Assembly: GCA_903945175.1 (NCBI GenBank)
Contig: CAJAUM010000074.1
Coordinates: forward strand, 1 to 32,417
Origin: an uncultured Bacteroidales bacterium
GTDB taxonomy: Bacteria > Bacteroidota > Bacteroidia > Bacteroidales > FEN-979
Length of the DNA: 32,417 nucleotides
Direction of reading: 5' to 3'
The notes beneath the pieces were generated by a model. It saw only the letters and a list, made by a program, of their open reading frames with translations, made no database searches and was not told where the DNA came from. Position numbers and translations under genes: made by a program. Below are positions 1-9,200 of this stretch, in pieces (within the stretch, counting starts at the first letter, position 1; the number at the start of each line of letters is the position of its first letter).

Positions 1-25
1 ACAATAGTAAAATCAGCTATCTTAC

Positions 26-61
26 AAACGATCAATCAACCGAAAACGGTTGATATCGTTT
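26..61. other. Strong imperfect hairpin, possible terminator or leader structure
   Basis: Outer arms AAACGAT (26-32) and ATCGTTT (55-61) pair perfectly. Inner arms ATCAACCG (35-42) and CGGTTGAT (47-54) also pair perfectly around an AAAA loop (43-46). A two-base CA bulge (33-34) separates the two stems. That gives 15 base pairs in 36 nt. It lies about 160 nt before the decarboxylase start. The T-run after it is short, so it may be a terminator for a gene left of the window or an operator-like dyad. The rest of 1-222 is AT-rich with A-tracts and shows no convincing gene or promoter. Confidence 0.5.
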
Positions 62-210
62 AGATTTAGAAAAAAAACAGAAAAACAACCCTGAAATTGT
101 TAACAACCCTTGAATTTACGAAACAGGGGGTAAATAAGTACCCATAATTTAATTAATTTTACTAAGAAGTATGAGCTGAACCCGTATTTTCATTTGGGTT
201 ACCAAACAAC

Positions 211-218
211 AAAGGAGG
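211..218 (+). promoter_or_regulatory. Strong Shine-Dalgarno site of the decarboxylase
   Basis: AAAGGAGG is an almost complete anti-SD match, 4 nt before the ATG at 223. Most other genes in this window have weak or no SD, as is usual in Bacteroidota, so this site stands out and fixes the start codon. Confidence 0.7.
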
Positions 219-222
219 AATC

Positions 223-2505
223 ATGTATCTGTACGAAAAACTGAACATCGCCATCGTGGATGACGAATTATGCAAAGACACTCCCGACGGGCATGCCATG
301 CATGAGCTGATCAAAAAGATGAACGAGATCGAAATCATTGTGACGGAATGGAAATCATTTGAAACGGCCTTGTCGGGCATTATCAGGCTGCCGGAACTGG
401 ACGCTGTGATCGTGGACTGGGACCCTGTTGTCGCCGAGAACCGCAACCTGGCAAAGCAACTTATACTGAACATCAGGAGCAGAAACCATGAGATCCCGAT
501 TTTTTTATCGATACGGCCTGAGGTGCTGATGACCATCCCGCTGGAAATTGAAAGGATCATCTCCGAAAATTTCTGGATCCTTGAAGATACCCGCGATTTT
601 ATTGCCGGACGTGTTGAAGCGGCCGCCCGCAGGTATCGCAACCGCCTGCTCCCTCCTTTTTTCGAAGCGCTGGTCAACTTTGCCGACGATTTTGAGTATT
701 CCTGGCATACTCCGGGTCATACCGGTGGCACCGCCTTTCTGAAATCACCGGCAGGGCGGATATTTTATAATTTCTTTGGCGAACAGTTATTCCGGTCCGA
801 CCTCTCCATTTCAGTAGGGGAACTGGGTTCCCTTCTCGACCATTCAGGGGCGATTGGCGCGGGGGAACGATTTGCAGCAAAGGTGTTCGGCGCCGACCGT
901 ACCTACTATGTCACCAACGGGACCTCCACTGCAAATAAAATTATTTTCATGGCCTGTGCCGTGGAGGGCGATGTGGTGCTCATTGACCGGAACTGCCATA
1001 AATCACTGGAGCATTCAGCCATACTCACCGGTTCGCGGCCGGTATGGATGGTCCCGGTCAGGAATCACCTGGGTATCATCGGACCCATCCGTAAGGAGCA
1101 GATGAACGCTGAAACCATCCGGAAGAAGATCAGCGAATGCCCCCTGGTCCGCGACAAGGCAGCAGGCCCGGTATATGCCGTCGTGACAAATTCAACCTAC
1201 GACGGGATTTGTTATGATGCCGTTGAGGTGGAAAAAATGCTGGGTGAAGTAGTGCCCAGGCTGCATTTTGATGAGGCCTGGTACGCTTATGCCAGGTTCA
1301 ACCCGATATACAGCAACCGCTACGGAATGAGGGATGGGGCGAGGGATCCCGATGCACCCACTGTTTTTGTATCGCAATCAACCCATAAGCTGCTGGCAGC
1401 CATTTCGCAGGCCTCGATGGTCCATGTCAAAGAGGGGCGTCAGCCCATCGAGCACAACCGGTTCAATGAATCCTTCATGATGCATACCTCCACCTCACCC
1501 TCCTATGCCATCATGGCCTCCTGTGATGTTTCGGCAAAGATGATGGAGGGGCCGATGGGTAAAGCCCTTACCGATGAATGTATCATGGAGGCTGTTACCT
1601 TCCGTACCACCATGGCGAGGATACGAAGGAAGATTATGAGCGAAAATATCAACGACTGGTGGTTTGAGATGTGGCAGCCCGATGAGGTCACCAATCCGGC
1701 TACCGGGAAGCGCATCAGTTTTGCCGATGCCCCGATAGAATTACTGGCAAAGGATTCCTCCTGCTGGGTTCTCCATCCGAACGAAAGCTGGCATGGTTTC
1801 GGCGACATCGATGAGGGATATGTCCTGCTGGATCCCATTAAAGTAACGGTGCTAACACCGGGTGTGGAGCGGGATGGCTCCCTCTCGTCATGGGGAATCC
1901 CCGCCGCACTGCTGGTCAAATACCTGGATTGCGAAGGAATCGTCATTGAAAAATCGGGCGATTACAGCGTATTATTCCTCTTCTCCATGGGGATTACCAT
2001 GGGAAAGTGGGGAACCCTGACTACACGATTCTTCAGTTTCAAAACCCTGTATGATGAAAATGTCCTGCTGGAGGATGTTTTTCCCGACCTGGTTGAAAAA
2101 CATCCCGCGATTTACGGCGGAAAATCGCTGCCCATGCTTGCGCATGAGATGCATGAATTCAAGCGTGATTCAAGGCAGCTGCAGCTGCTGGATGAAGCAT
2201 TTTCGGCCCTGCCTGAACCGGTGATGACCCCGGCCGAAGCATACCGTCATCTTGTGAAAAACAATGTGGAAAGGGTTTCCCTTGAACAGGCCCAGGGGCG
2301 CATCATGGCCGGGGGCATTGTTCCCTATCCCCCGGGAATTCCGTTGCTCATGGGTGGCGAACGCACCGGGTCGCTGAATGAGCCGGTTTTAGCCTATCTG
2401 AAAACCCTCCAGGATTTTGATAACCGGTTTCCCGGTTTTGAACATGAAACGCATGGGATAGAAAATGAGAACGGGGTATATATGATGTATTGTATTAAAG
2501 TTTAA
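223..2505 (+). CDS. Orn/Lys/Arg decarboxylase (fold type I PLP enzyme)
   Basis: 760 aa. It is a member of the inducible/biodegradative lysine-ornithine-arginine decarboxylase family, which decarboxylates a basic amino acid to a polyamine or diamine in the cytoplasm and consumes a proton. Residues 1 to about 130 form the receiver-like 'wing' domain normal for this family. The HTPGH motif is at residues 162-166. The PLP lysine is K389 in the motif STHKLLAA. The segments SFMMHTSTSPSY and VLLDPIKVTVLTPG are also characteristic. The length fits the 710-760 aa of E. coli LdcI, SpeF and AdiA. The active-site context looks more like lysine/ornithine enzymes than AdiA, but substrate cannot be assigned from sequence alone. 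The start is secured by the SD at 211-218. The gene appears monocistronic and no amino acid antiporter is adjacent. Confidence 0.93.
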   Translation: MYLYEKLNIAIVDDELCKDTPDGHAMHELIKKMNEIEIIVTEWKSFETALSGIIRLPELDAVIVDWDPVVAENRNLAKQLILNIRSRNHEIPIFLSIRPEVLMTIPLEIERIISENFWILEDTRDFIAGRVEAAARRYRNRLLPPFFEALVNFADDFEYSWHTPGHTGGTAFLKSPAGRIFYNFFGEQLFRSDLSISVGELGSLLDHSGAIGAGERFAAKVFGADRTYYVTNGTSTANKIIFMACAVEGDVVLIDRNCHKSLEHSAILTGSRPVWMVPVRNHLGIIGPIRKEQMNAETIRKKISECPLVRDKAAGPVYAVVTNSTYDGICYDAVEVEKMLGEVVPRLHFDEAWYAYARFNPIYSNRYGMRDGARDPDAPTVFVSQSTHKLLAAISQASMVHVKEGRQPIEHNRFNESFMMHTSTSPSYAIMASCDVSAKMMEGPMGKALTDECIMEAVTFRTTMARIRRKIMSENINDWWFEMWQPDEVTNPATGKRISFADAPIELLAKDSSCWVLHPNESWHGFGDIDEGYVLLDPIKVTVLTPGVERDGSLSSWGIPAALLVKYLDCEGIVIEKSGDYSVLFLFSMGITMGKWGTLTTRFFSFKTLYDENVLLEDVFPDLVEKHPAIYGGKSLPMLAHEMHEFKRDSRQLQLLDEAFSALPEPVMTPAEAYRHLVKNNVERVSLEQAQGRIMAGGIVPYPPGIPLLMGGERTGSLNEPVLAYLKTLQDFDNRFPGFEHETHGIENENGVYMMYCIKV

Positions 2506-2547
2506 ATTATCAGGACTGCTGGCTTTCCCGCGATTGCCGGATAATTT
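2504..2547. terminator. Possible bidirectional terminator
   Basis: AAATTATC (2504-2511) is the exact reverse complement of GATAATTT (2540-2547). A shorter GGC/GCC pairing lies inside the loop. The dyad overlaps the stop codon of the decarboxylase and lies between two convergent genes. The loop is long (28 nt), so confidence is low. Confidence 0.3.
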
Positions 2548-2621
2548 TCATGTTCGCCCTACTGAACGATCAGTTTCGCCTAGTACCCTGCCTAATTTGT
2601 TTTTCAATGGTCAGATAAATT

Positions 2622-3719
2622 TCATAGACCGTCAATAAACTTCTTTATGTCATCAATATATTGCTGCGTGTTACTAAACATGGGGGTATGCCAGCAATTG
2701 GGATACAGTTTGAACTGAAAGGTTTTTCCAAGTGAACCCAGCCTGCCGGTAAAAGGATAAGCAGCATCTGTAGGAACGACGCAATCATTCTCTCCCCAGA
2801 TAATTAATCCCGGTTTGCTGATATTGACATAGGAGGCGTTGCTGTCAATAAAATAGACCTGGTTGTATAATAAATCGAGGTTAGCCTGTGAAGCTGAATT
2901 GTTATTTTTCCTGATCCGGTCGGCACTGTCAGGGAAAATGCTTTTTTCCAATTGAGCACACCGGCTGAGAACCTCAGGATCGAGTGGTTTTTCCCCTGGT
3001 TTAGCCAGGGAAATTGCTAACATTTGCAACCTTAAAAAGGTTGGCTTGTCATAAGCCACCGGGTCTAATATCACCGAATTGAGGTAGGCAAGGGTGTCGA
3101 CGTACTGCACCTTTCCTTCGGCGATCAGCTCATTGCATCTTTGACGGGAGTAGCTTTGCATGGCGTTTGCAAGTTCAAAGCCATTGACCATGCCTTCAGC
3201 CGTCACCCAGCCATTATACTTGTTCTGGTATGCCGGATTTGAAATGAATTTCGTAAGCACGGCGCCACCCCAGCTATGTCCGACCACAATGATCTTTTTG
3301 CCGGGAAACCGGATCTTCAACTGGTCGATCACCATGGCGCAATCTTCAGCGTACTGGTCAACATTGACCGTTGACCAGTCGATCGGATCAGGATTGATGG
3401 AATATCCGGCATACCGCTGATCCCAACTGGCCAATAAAAAGTTATCCGTCAGATTTGCCGGAGAATTTCCTGAGTATATCCCAGCTACATCTATCGAAGA
3501 TTGTCCGGGGCCCCCGTGTACAAACAGCACGATGGAGGTGCTCTCTTTGTTACCGGTCATCAGCACGGGCATTTGAGCGCCTTTGTTGGTCACCCAAAAC
3601 AATTCCTGGTAGGGTTGAGATGGCTGCGGTTCATCTTTTTTGCAGCTGGGGGCAAGAATTATAACAAACCAAAATGCGATTATGAATGGGTAATTCCGGT
3701 TTCTGTAAAACTTTTCCAT
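2622..3719 (-). CDS. Lipoprotein alpha/beta hydrolase, proline iminopeptidase-like
   Basis: 365 aa. The N-terminus has a hydrophobic signal and lipobox (LAPSC, then KKDE), so it is probably a lipid-anchored envelope protein. The oxyanion motif HGGPG near residue 70 and the nucleophile elbow GHSWGG (Ser149) place it in the alpha/beta hydrolase superfamily, resembling the proline iminopeptidase/epoxide hydrolase group. Asp312 in GENDCVVP and His344 in CWHTP would complete the triad. It lies 13 nt downstream of another lipoprotein hydrolase on the same strand, so the two probably form an operon. Substrate is unknown: peptidase, esterase or lactonase activities are all possible. Confidence 0.85.
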   Translation of the reverse strand: MEKFYRNRNYPFIIAFWFVIILAPSCKKDEPQPSQPYQELFWVTNKGAQMPVLMTGNKESTSIVLFVHGGPGQSSIDVAGIYSGNSPANLTDNFLLASWDQRYAGYSINPDPIDWSTVNVDQYAEDCAMVIDQLKIRFPGKKIIVVGHSWGGAVLTKFISNPAYQNKYNGWVTAEGMVNGFELANAMQSYSRQRCNELIAEGKVQYVDTLAYLNSVILDPVAYDKPTFLRLQMLAISLAKPGEKPLDPEVLSRCAQLEKSIFPDSADRIRKNNNSASQANLDLLYNQVYFIDSNASYVNISKPGLIIWGENDCVVPTDAAYPFTGRLGSLGKTFQFKLYPNCWHTPMFSNTQQYIDDIKKFIDGL

Positions 3720-3732
3720 AATACGTATGCTT

Positions 3733-4992
3733 TTATTTTTTCAAAAAATCATCGAACCATGGCTTTGCATGAATCAGGGAATAAACATAGGCGGCGCTGT
3801 GATCAGCATTGGCCCCTGCCGATATGGCCATGGTATGGCTGCCCAGTTGATTCTGATATTCTGCCGAAAGTGTGGAGAGAAATACCGGGACGATTGCATC
3901 GACCTCGCCATAATACATATTCAGGGGGGTCTGGCATCGCCAGCGGTAAGCCTGAGCCTGGTCGAGGCGCTGCCAGAATGGAGCGCTACCTGTATTTCCG
4001 GTCGACATGAATTCCGGCCTCAGAAATTCCCCGACATGGGTTGTCGTTGTTGTCAGGAAGGTTATAAAATCCATTTTCCATTCGTAAAGATCTTTGGAAG
4101 CCTGGAAGAATTCGGGCCTGATGGCAGAGGAGGCAAGGCCATTCAACTGGTTGTAATATTCGTATGAAAAGAGGCAGGTGGCTATAATGGCCGGCAAAAT
4201 CGGAGAATCGCCGGGCTGGGGATTGTTGATCCAACGATCCATTAGGGCGAAAAAGTCGGCAGTAGCGCAGGCTGTTGATGCAGCCGTAACGGGCACCTTC
4301 AACGCTTCCAGCCTCCTCAGAAAGGTCATGGTGGCCCAACCTCCCTGTGACCAGCCATGCAGGAACAGGGTCCCCATCCTGATTTTCTGTTCCTTAAGAA
4401 CCTTACCGGTTGCATTCAGCATGTCAACACAGGCTTGTTCTGTACTCAGCCTGACGAAATCTGCATGGGGCTGATCAGAAACACCGAGACCGATGAAATC
4501 GGCTCCGATCACAATATAGCCCTGAGCGGCAAATTGCGCGATCATCAGCCTTGTTTCAAGCGATGAATCGGGATTGGAAGGGCAGGCAGTCTTGAGCAAA
4601 ACCGTTCCATGCTGGTAGGAGATGACCGGCATGGAATCCAATCCGTTGTCGGGAATGGCAACCAGGCCGGAAGCCACCGTGGGTATGCCAAGTTCAGGAA
4701 CCATGGTGGGATAGGTTACCCGGTATAGTTTTACAGGGTATGCCGGTACAGCAAACTGACCCTGGAAATCGGCAGCCTTCATGGTTGACCCGATCAGGAA
4801 ATCCTCAAGTTCCACATTCAGGATATGGTTGAGCTTCTGCAGGTCATAGGTTTCGATATACTGCCAGGTAACTCCCGGCTGAATGGGAGCGGGCTCCTCC
4901 TTTTTGCATCCCGAATGGAGTAAAAGAAAACCTGCAAATAATGCAAGCGTCCATAAATTGTACGAAAAGTTCTGGTTTGTTTTCATCTTCAT
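3733..4992 (-). CDS. Lipoprotein alpha/beta hydrolase, secretory lipase-like
   Basis: 419 aa. A signal peptide ends in the lipobox LLLHSGC followed by KKEEP, indicating a lipoprotein. The nucleophile elbow GWSQGG (Ser215), Asp365 in GEVDAIVP and His398 in ADHSAAY form a plausible catalytic triad. The arrangement, with an N-terminal segment of the form 'YRVTYPT...ASGLVAIP' and 'SYQHGT', resembles secretory lipases or prolyl-type esterases of the alpha/beta hydrolase fold. It is the first gene of a likely two-gene operon with the hydrolase at 2622-3719. The true substrate is not evident. Confidence 0.85.
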   Translation of the reverse strand: MKMKTNQNFSYNLWTLALFAGFLLLHSGCKKEEPAPIQPGVTWQYIETYDLQKLNHILNVELEDFLIGSTMKAADFQGQFAVPAYPVKLYRVTYPTMVPELGIPTVASGLVAIPDNGLDSMPVISYQHGTVLLKTACPSNPDSSLETRLMIAQFAAQGYIVIGADFIGLGVSDQPHADFVRLSTEQACVDMLNATGKVLKEQKIRMGTLFLHGWSQGGWATMTFLRRLEALKVPVTAASTACATADFFALMDRWINNPQPGDSPILPAIIATCLFSYEYYNQLNGLASSAIRPEFFQASKDLYEWKMDFITFLTTTTTHVGEFLRPEFMSTGNTGSAPFWQRLDQAQAYRWRCQTPLNMYYGEVDAIVPVFLSTLSAEYQNQLGSHTMAISAGANADHSAAYVYSLIHAKPWFDDFLKK

Positions 4993-4995
4993 AAT

Positions 4996-5151
4996 TTAAA
5001 AAACCTTTTTGGTATAGAGGATCTCCATAAATCTGAGGAAGAGGTTATCGGGCCACTGCTGCGGAACCTGTCACGTGTTGTAATAGATGATAACCGTACA
5101 CTGCTTGTCAAGACTGATCAACGACATGGCGGCCATGGTTTTGGTTTTCAT
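4996..5151 (-). pseudogene. Decayed ORF with one in-frame TGA
   Basis: The intergenic stretch 4993-5353 has no intact gene. On the minus strand, 5151 to 4996 reads as one frame of 52 codons with a single internal TGA (codon 27) and a TAA at the end. The peptide has protein-like composition: LISLDKQCTVIIYYNT before the stop and QQWPDNLFLRFMEILY after it. The first half vaguely resembles the C-terminal part of beta-lactamase-type serine hydrolases. This is a guess; it may be a gene remnant or chance. Confidence 0.25.
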
Positions 5152-5285
5152 AACAGATGGTTTAGCGTTTTTCCAAAATCATATTGATCCGTCGGGCATT
5201 ATCGTGATCATCTGACAAATATAATAAGGGAATTCAGATAAAACCGTAGTTGGGCTGCTTGTTTTTTAGCAGGTGATAAAAAATG

Positions 5286-5293
5286 TATCTTTG
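5286..5293 (+). promoter_or_regulatory. Promoter -7 box TATCTTTG
   Basis: TATCTTTG matches the Bacteroidota -7 consensus TAnnTTTG. A TTG occurs at 5259-5261, 24 nt upstream, which is longer than the usual 19-21 nt spacing. If used, transcription starts near 5300. That excludes the farthest upstream ATG (5273) and favours translation from 5354. Confidence 0.45.
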
Positions 5294-5353
5294 GAGGCAG
5301 GTGTTGCCAATCATACTTTTCAAAATGATCAGCCAATGACGAAGGGCGAAACA

Positions 5354-6256
5354 ATGTTCGGTTTTTTTTATTCCCGACTTCTCTCCGAAAAGATCAGGGG
5401 TAAAAGCGAAGTAATCATTATATCTATAGCGGTCATTACCTTTATCCTCCATTTATCGCTGGTGGCATTGGTAAATTTAAATATCCTGGAGATGAAAGGC
5501 TACTCCAACCTTTTCCGGAATCCAATTGCCGCGATTTATACCCCCTTTTCCTTCATCTTGATTTACGAGGTTTACCTGCTGGTCTATTATCTGCCCAAGT
5601 CGACCACCATTTACATCGGGAAGCAGTATGAAATCATCACCTTAATCCTGATCAGGGGTATTTTTAAAGACCTGGCCAACCTGGAATTCACGGCTGACTG
5701 GTTCAGCGTAAAAAATGATCTCAAGTTCACCTATGATCTGGTCGCGACAATCGTTTTATTTATTTTGATTTTTCTTTTCTACCGGCTCAATGAACGGGAA
5801 GAGGAGACGCCTGAAAAAAACAAACCACTCCTGCCGGAGATCATCCGGTTCATCAGGCTGAAAAACATAATAGCCATGTGTTTAATCCCGATTTTTTTAG
5901 TGCTGGCGATAACCGGTTTGAGTCGCTGGGTGCAGGGGAGCTTTTTTTCAATTGACCAAATCGTCTATTCCTTTAAAGACATCAATACCATATTTTTCAA
6001 TGAATTTTTTACCGTACTGATCCTGACGGATGTTTTATTGCTGCTGATCTCCTTTTTGCACACCGACAAATTCCACAAGGTAATCAGGAATTCAGGCTTT
6101 ATCATATCCACGATTCTGATAAAACTGTCATTTGGGGCAGAGGGCTTATTGAATACGGTCCTGATTGTCGTCGCCGTTTTATTTGGTGTAGCGATTCTAT
6201 TTATACACAATTATTACGAGAAAATGGCGCACCGCACACAACAGTTTAGTCCTTAA
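5354..6256 (+). CDS. Multipass membrane protein of unknown function
   Basis: 300 aa from the ATG at 5354. This start has a GAAGGG element about 8 nt upstream and lies downstream of the -7 box at 5286; longer frames start at 5273 or 5336. I count about seven or eight hydrophobic segments, including VIIISIAVITFILHLSLVAL near the N-terminus and a strongly hydrophobic C-terminal pair (about residues 250-290). A charged segment (REEETPEKNK) lies near the middle. There are no recognisable catalytic motifs. Its last 11 nt overlap, tail to tail, the stop of the large minus-strand gene that follows. I do not recognise the family. Confidence 0.75.
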   Translation: MFGFFYSRLLSEKIRGKSEVIIISIAVITFILHLSLVALVNLNILEMKGYSNLFRNPIAAIYTPFSFILIYEVYLLVYYLPKSTTIYIGKQYEIITLILIRGIFKDLANLEFTADWFSVKNDLKFTYDLVATIVLFILIFLFYRLNEREEETPEKNKPLLPEIIRFIRLKNIIAMCLIPIFLVLAITGLSRWVQGSFFSIDQIVYSFKDINTIFFNEFFTVLILTDVLLLLISFLHTDKFHKVIRNSGFIISTILIKLSFGAEGLLNTVLIVVAVLFGVAILFIHNYYEKMAHRTQQFSP

Positions 6257-9200
6257 GAATTTTTCTGACGGTAGTTCCTGATGTGGTAATGACCGAAACG
6301 AAGTAAATTCCGGGGGGAGATGCTTTTAGATTCATTGGAATGGCCGATTTCTGGCCCGCCAAAAAAGATCCCCGGGTAACCTCATTTCCCATTGCATCAT
6401 GAATGCGTACGATCACCTCCTGCTGATGGTCAAGGATCAGTGCTATTTCAAAAGGCCCTTGCGTCGGATTCGGGTAAATGTTCATGTATCCGCCAGGGTT
6501 CAATTCCGGAACATCAATGGTCATTCCAACAGTGAAACTCTGGGCAGACTCACGTCCAAAATCACCCGGGAATGACTTTATTAACAAACCAGACATGCTT
6601 CTGAACTGGGCCGACCCCGCAGTTCCATTGCCATTGGGAGGCATATTGGCCCAATAGCTAAGTCCTTCTCCTTCAGCATTTCTGATGATCATACGGTAGC
6701 AACCTTTCACAAGGTTAAACGTATCGGTATAGGCAGTGTTGTTTTCCATCGGACCGTTTTCGTATACCTTGTTTCCGTCCTGGTCAGTAAGCACCCACGA
6801 AAGTGAACTGGCCATGTGATTTGATTTGAACTTTAGCACGAACTGGTTTTCATAGGTCGGAGGAATAACAAAAGGAGCGCCCATGTTGTCATTGGAAATA
6901 TTCTGATCCATTCCGCCATTCGGCAGGGTGAGATGAACCAGGAAGCGGTTATCGCCTCCAATCCAATCAGACCAATCGATTGCCGGAAGCATGATCCGGG
7001 CTGTATCCTGAAAGGAGAGGTTCCCTTTCCAGGTATATGATTGAGGCTTTCCTCCTGCAGGACCGAATTCGACTACCAGGCTCCGCAAGGTATCGGTACC
7101 GTTATTTTTAATGGCAATGAGCGGCCGGCCGCAAAGCGGATTAAACCGGTTATACAGCTTGTTGTTGTTGGGTGATATAAGCTCCTCCATGGCTGCATCC
7201 AACTTGTAATTCGGCTTGCCGTAAGTGATAAGCTGAGATTCGATGGCATAATAGGGCCAACTGCCTTGTCCGTCCCAGGTATAACCCGGCTGAAGGTTGT
7301 AATCGATCGTTATTGAATCACCAGGAACAATAAGTCTGGACAATTCAAAGTCTTTCGTACGGACCTCCGCCCCCGGGCACCATTCAGCCCTGTCGTACAA
7401 CCAGGTTCCACCCTGAGGATAAAGGGGGTTCAGGCCACAGTCACCCCGCCAAACATAATGGTCATAAGCATGCAATCCGTTAATATTCAGCTCATTGTTT
7501 CGAGGACAAAATTCCGAACAGTTCAACGTTCCGCCGAATCCATGGCCGGTGATGCGCATCTTCAGGCGAGCATTTTGAACATTGTTGCCTATCTTTACTT
7601 TGACTGGTGGGAGATTATGCTGGGATTCATCGGCATAGCCATGGTTTCCTGTATAGATGTTGTTAATTCCCAAGACATCCCGAGGGGGAATACCCTCAAT
7701 CATCCTGAACTTCATGTCGAGTAACTCTTGCCAGTTCCCTGCCGAAAGGTGTACCGAATCGCGGAGAAACAGTGCGTAATCAGTAAGATCGAACACCCAC
7801 GTCCAGCCATCCCCCAGGCTGAGGTTGTTCCCGTAGGGCGTAATGTACCTTGCCAGCTCAAACCGTTCAAGGAGTTCGAATGGCTTACCATAATAGATGT
7901 AATCTTTCCGGTGCAACATTCCGTCAGGAGGAACCAACACAGAATCAATGGCATGCCCCTGAGGGTCATATGTGTAATTCCAATACCAGGCCGGATATTT
8001 TGTAATCGTATCCGTTGGCAGGTATGGATGAACTGTATCGCCGAACAAAACGATCATCATGGGCGACTTGGCGACAGTATCTGTTTTGAAGGTCGAATCG
8101 AGGGATGCGGGATTGTAGTTTCCCTGCTCGAACAAAAGGCATGGACGATCATTTATGGTGGAAAAATTCCTGAAAAGGTCCTTTCCTTTGTAGTTCTGCC
8201 ATTCGGGATATCCGACAAGCGTAGCATCATACCCTGCAGGAGAAGCATCAAATGCTGTAAAACCAGTAGTTGAATTGAATTGATAATAGGCCAAAAGGTG
8301 ATGATAATCAGGATTGTTGTTTGCGATATCGTTATACATGAAGGCCCGGATGGCGGTATCGCTGAGAGCAATATTCCAGATGGAGAACTCATCGATAAAG
8401 CCATCATAGAAGTTGGTTGTACCTGAACCATCGCTGCCGATTCTGAATTTTTTGATACCGGCGAAGGTGCGGTACCTTGTTCCCTGCATAAACCACAACT
8501 GCCCGTTCAGGTAGATCTTCATCCGGCCTTTTTTGGCATCTTTAGTAAAGGCCCAGTGATTCCATTTTCCCCGGTATTTCGAAGGGTCGGAGGCCATCTG
8601 GCTGATCCGGTCATACCCAGTTGCGTCGAGTCCGGCATCCCAGTAAACCCTGCCATTGCTCCAGGGCAGGTGAACGTTCAAAACCCTTCGTCCGGCGCTG
8701 TCAAACCCCTCAAAGAGCGTATTGTCCTGCGGTTGAAGCAGCGGATCGCCATACTGCCAAAAGGCAATTGTAACCCCGCTGTCGAGGGATGAAAAAACTG
8801 CCGCCGGAACATCCACAAAATCCATGTTCCTGAATTTGAGATATCCGTCATCGACTGGGGAACTTACGACAGAGACAGGTGCTGGATATCCGGCATAGAT
8901 TTGATTTAACCCACCAGTCAATAGGTTTTCGTAACTAAGATCCACCAGGATGCCCGACAATCCATCCCACTCAAACGGATAGGTAAAGGGCAGGCGCTGC
9001 CATGCGGTATCGGCAAACTGCCAGTCTCTGTTGAACACCTCAGTAAAGCCCGAAGTCTCGAGGCTCCCTGTATTCAGCGAATCGAACGGGACATTTTTTA
9101 ACCGGATCCTGAGTTTATCGAGCGGACTGCCGGTTTCTGAAAATTTGAAACCCAATCCGGTAACCTGGCCCGGCAGGAGGCCCGCCTGGACCAATGCCTC

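Noticed and set aside
223-600. Fusion of a response regulator to a decarboxylase
   Set aside because: A receiver/flavodoxin-like N-terminal wing is normal in this decarboxylase family, so it is not a novel fusion.
3501-4010. 169-codon plus-strand ORF bridging the two lipoprotein hydrolases
   Set aside because: Antisense to two genes with clear catalytic triads and lipoboxes; no family features.
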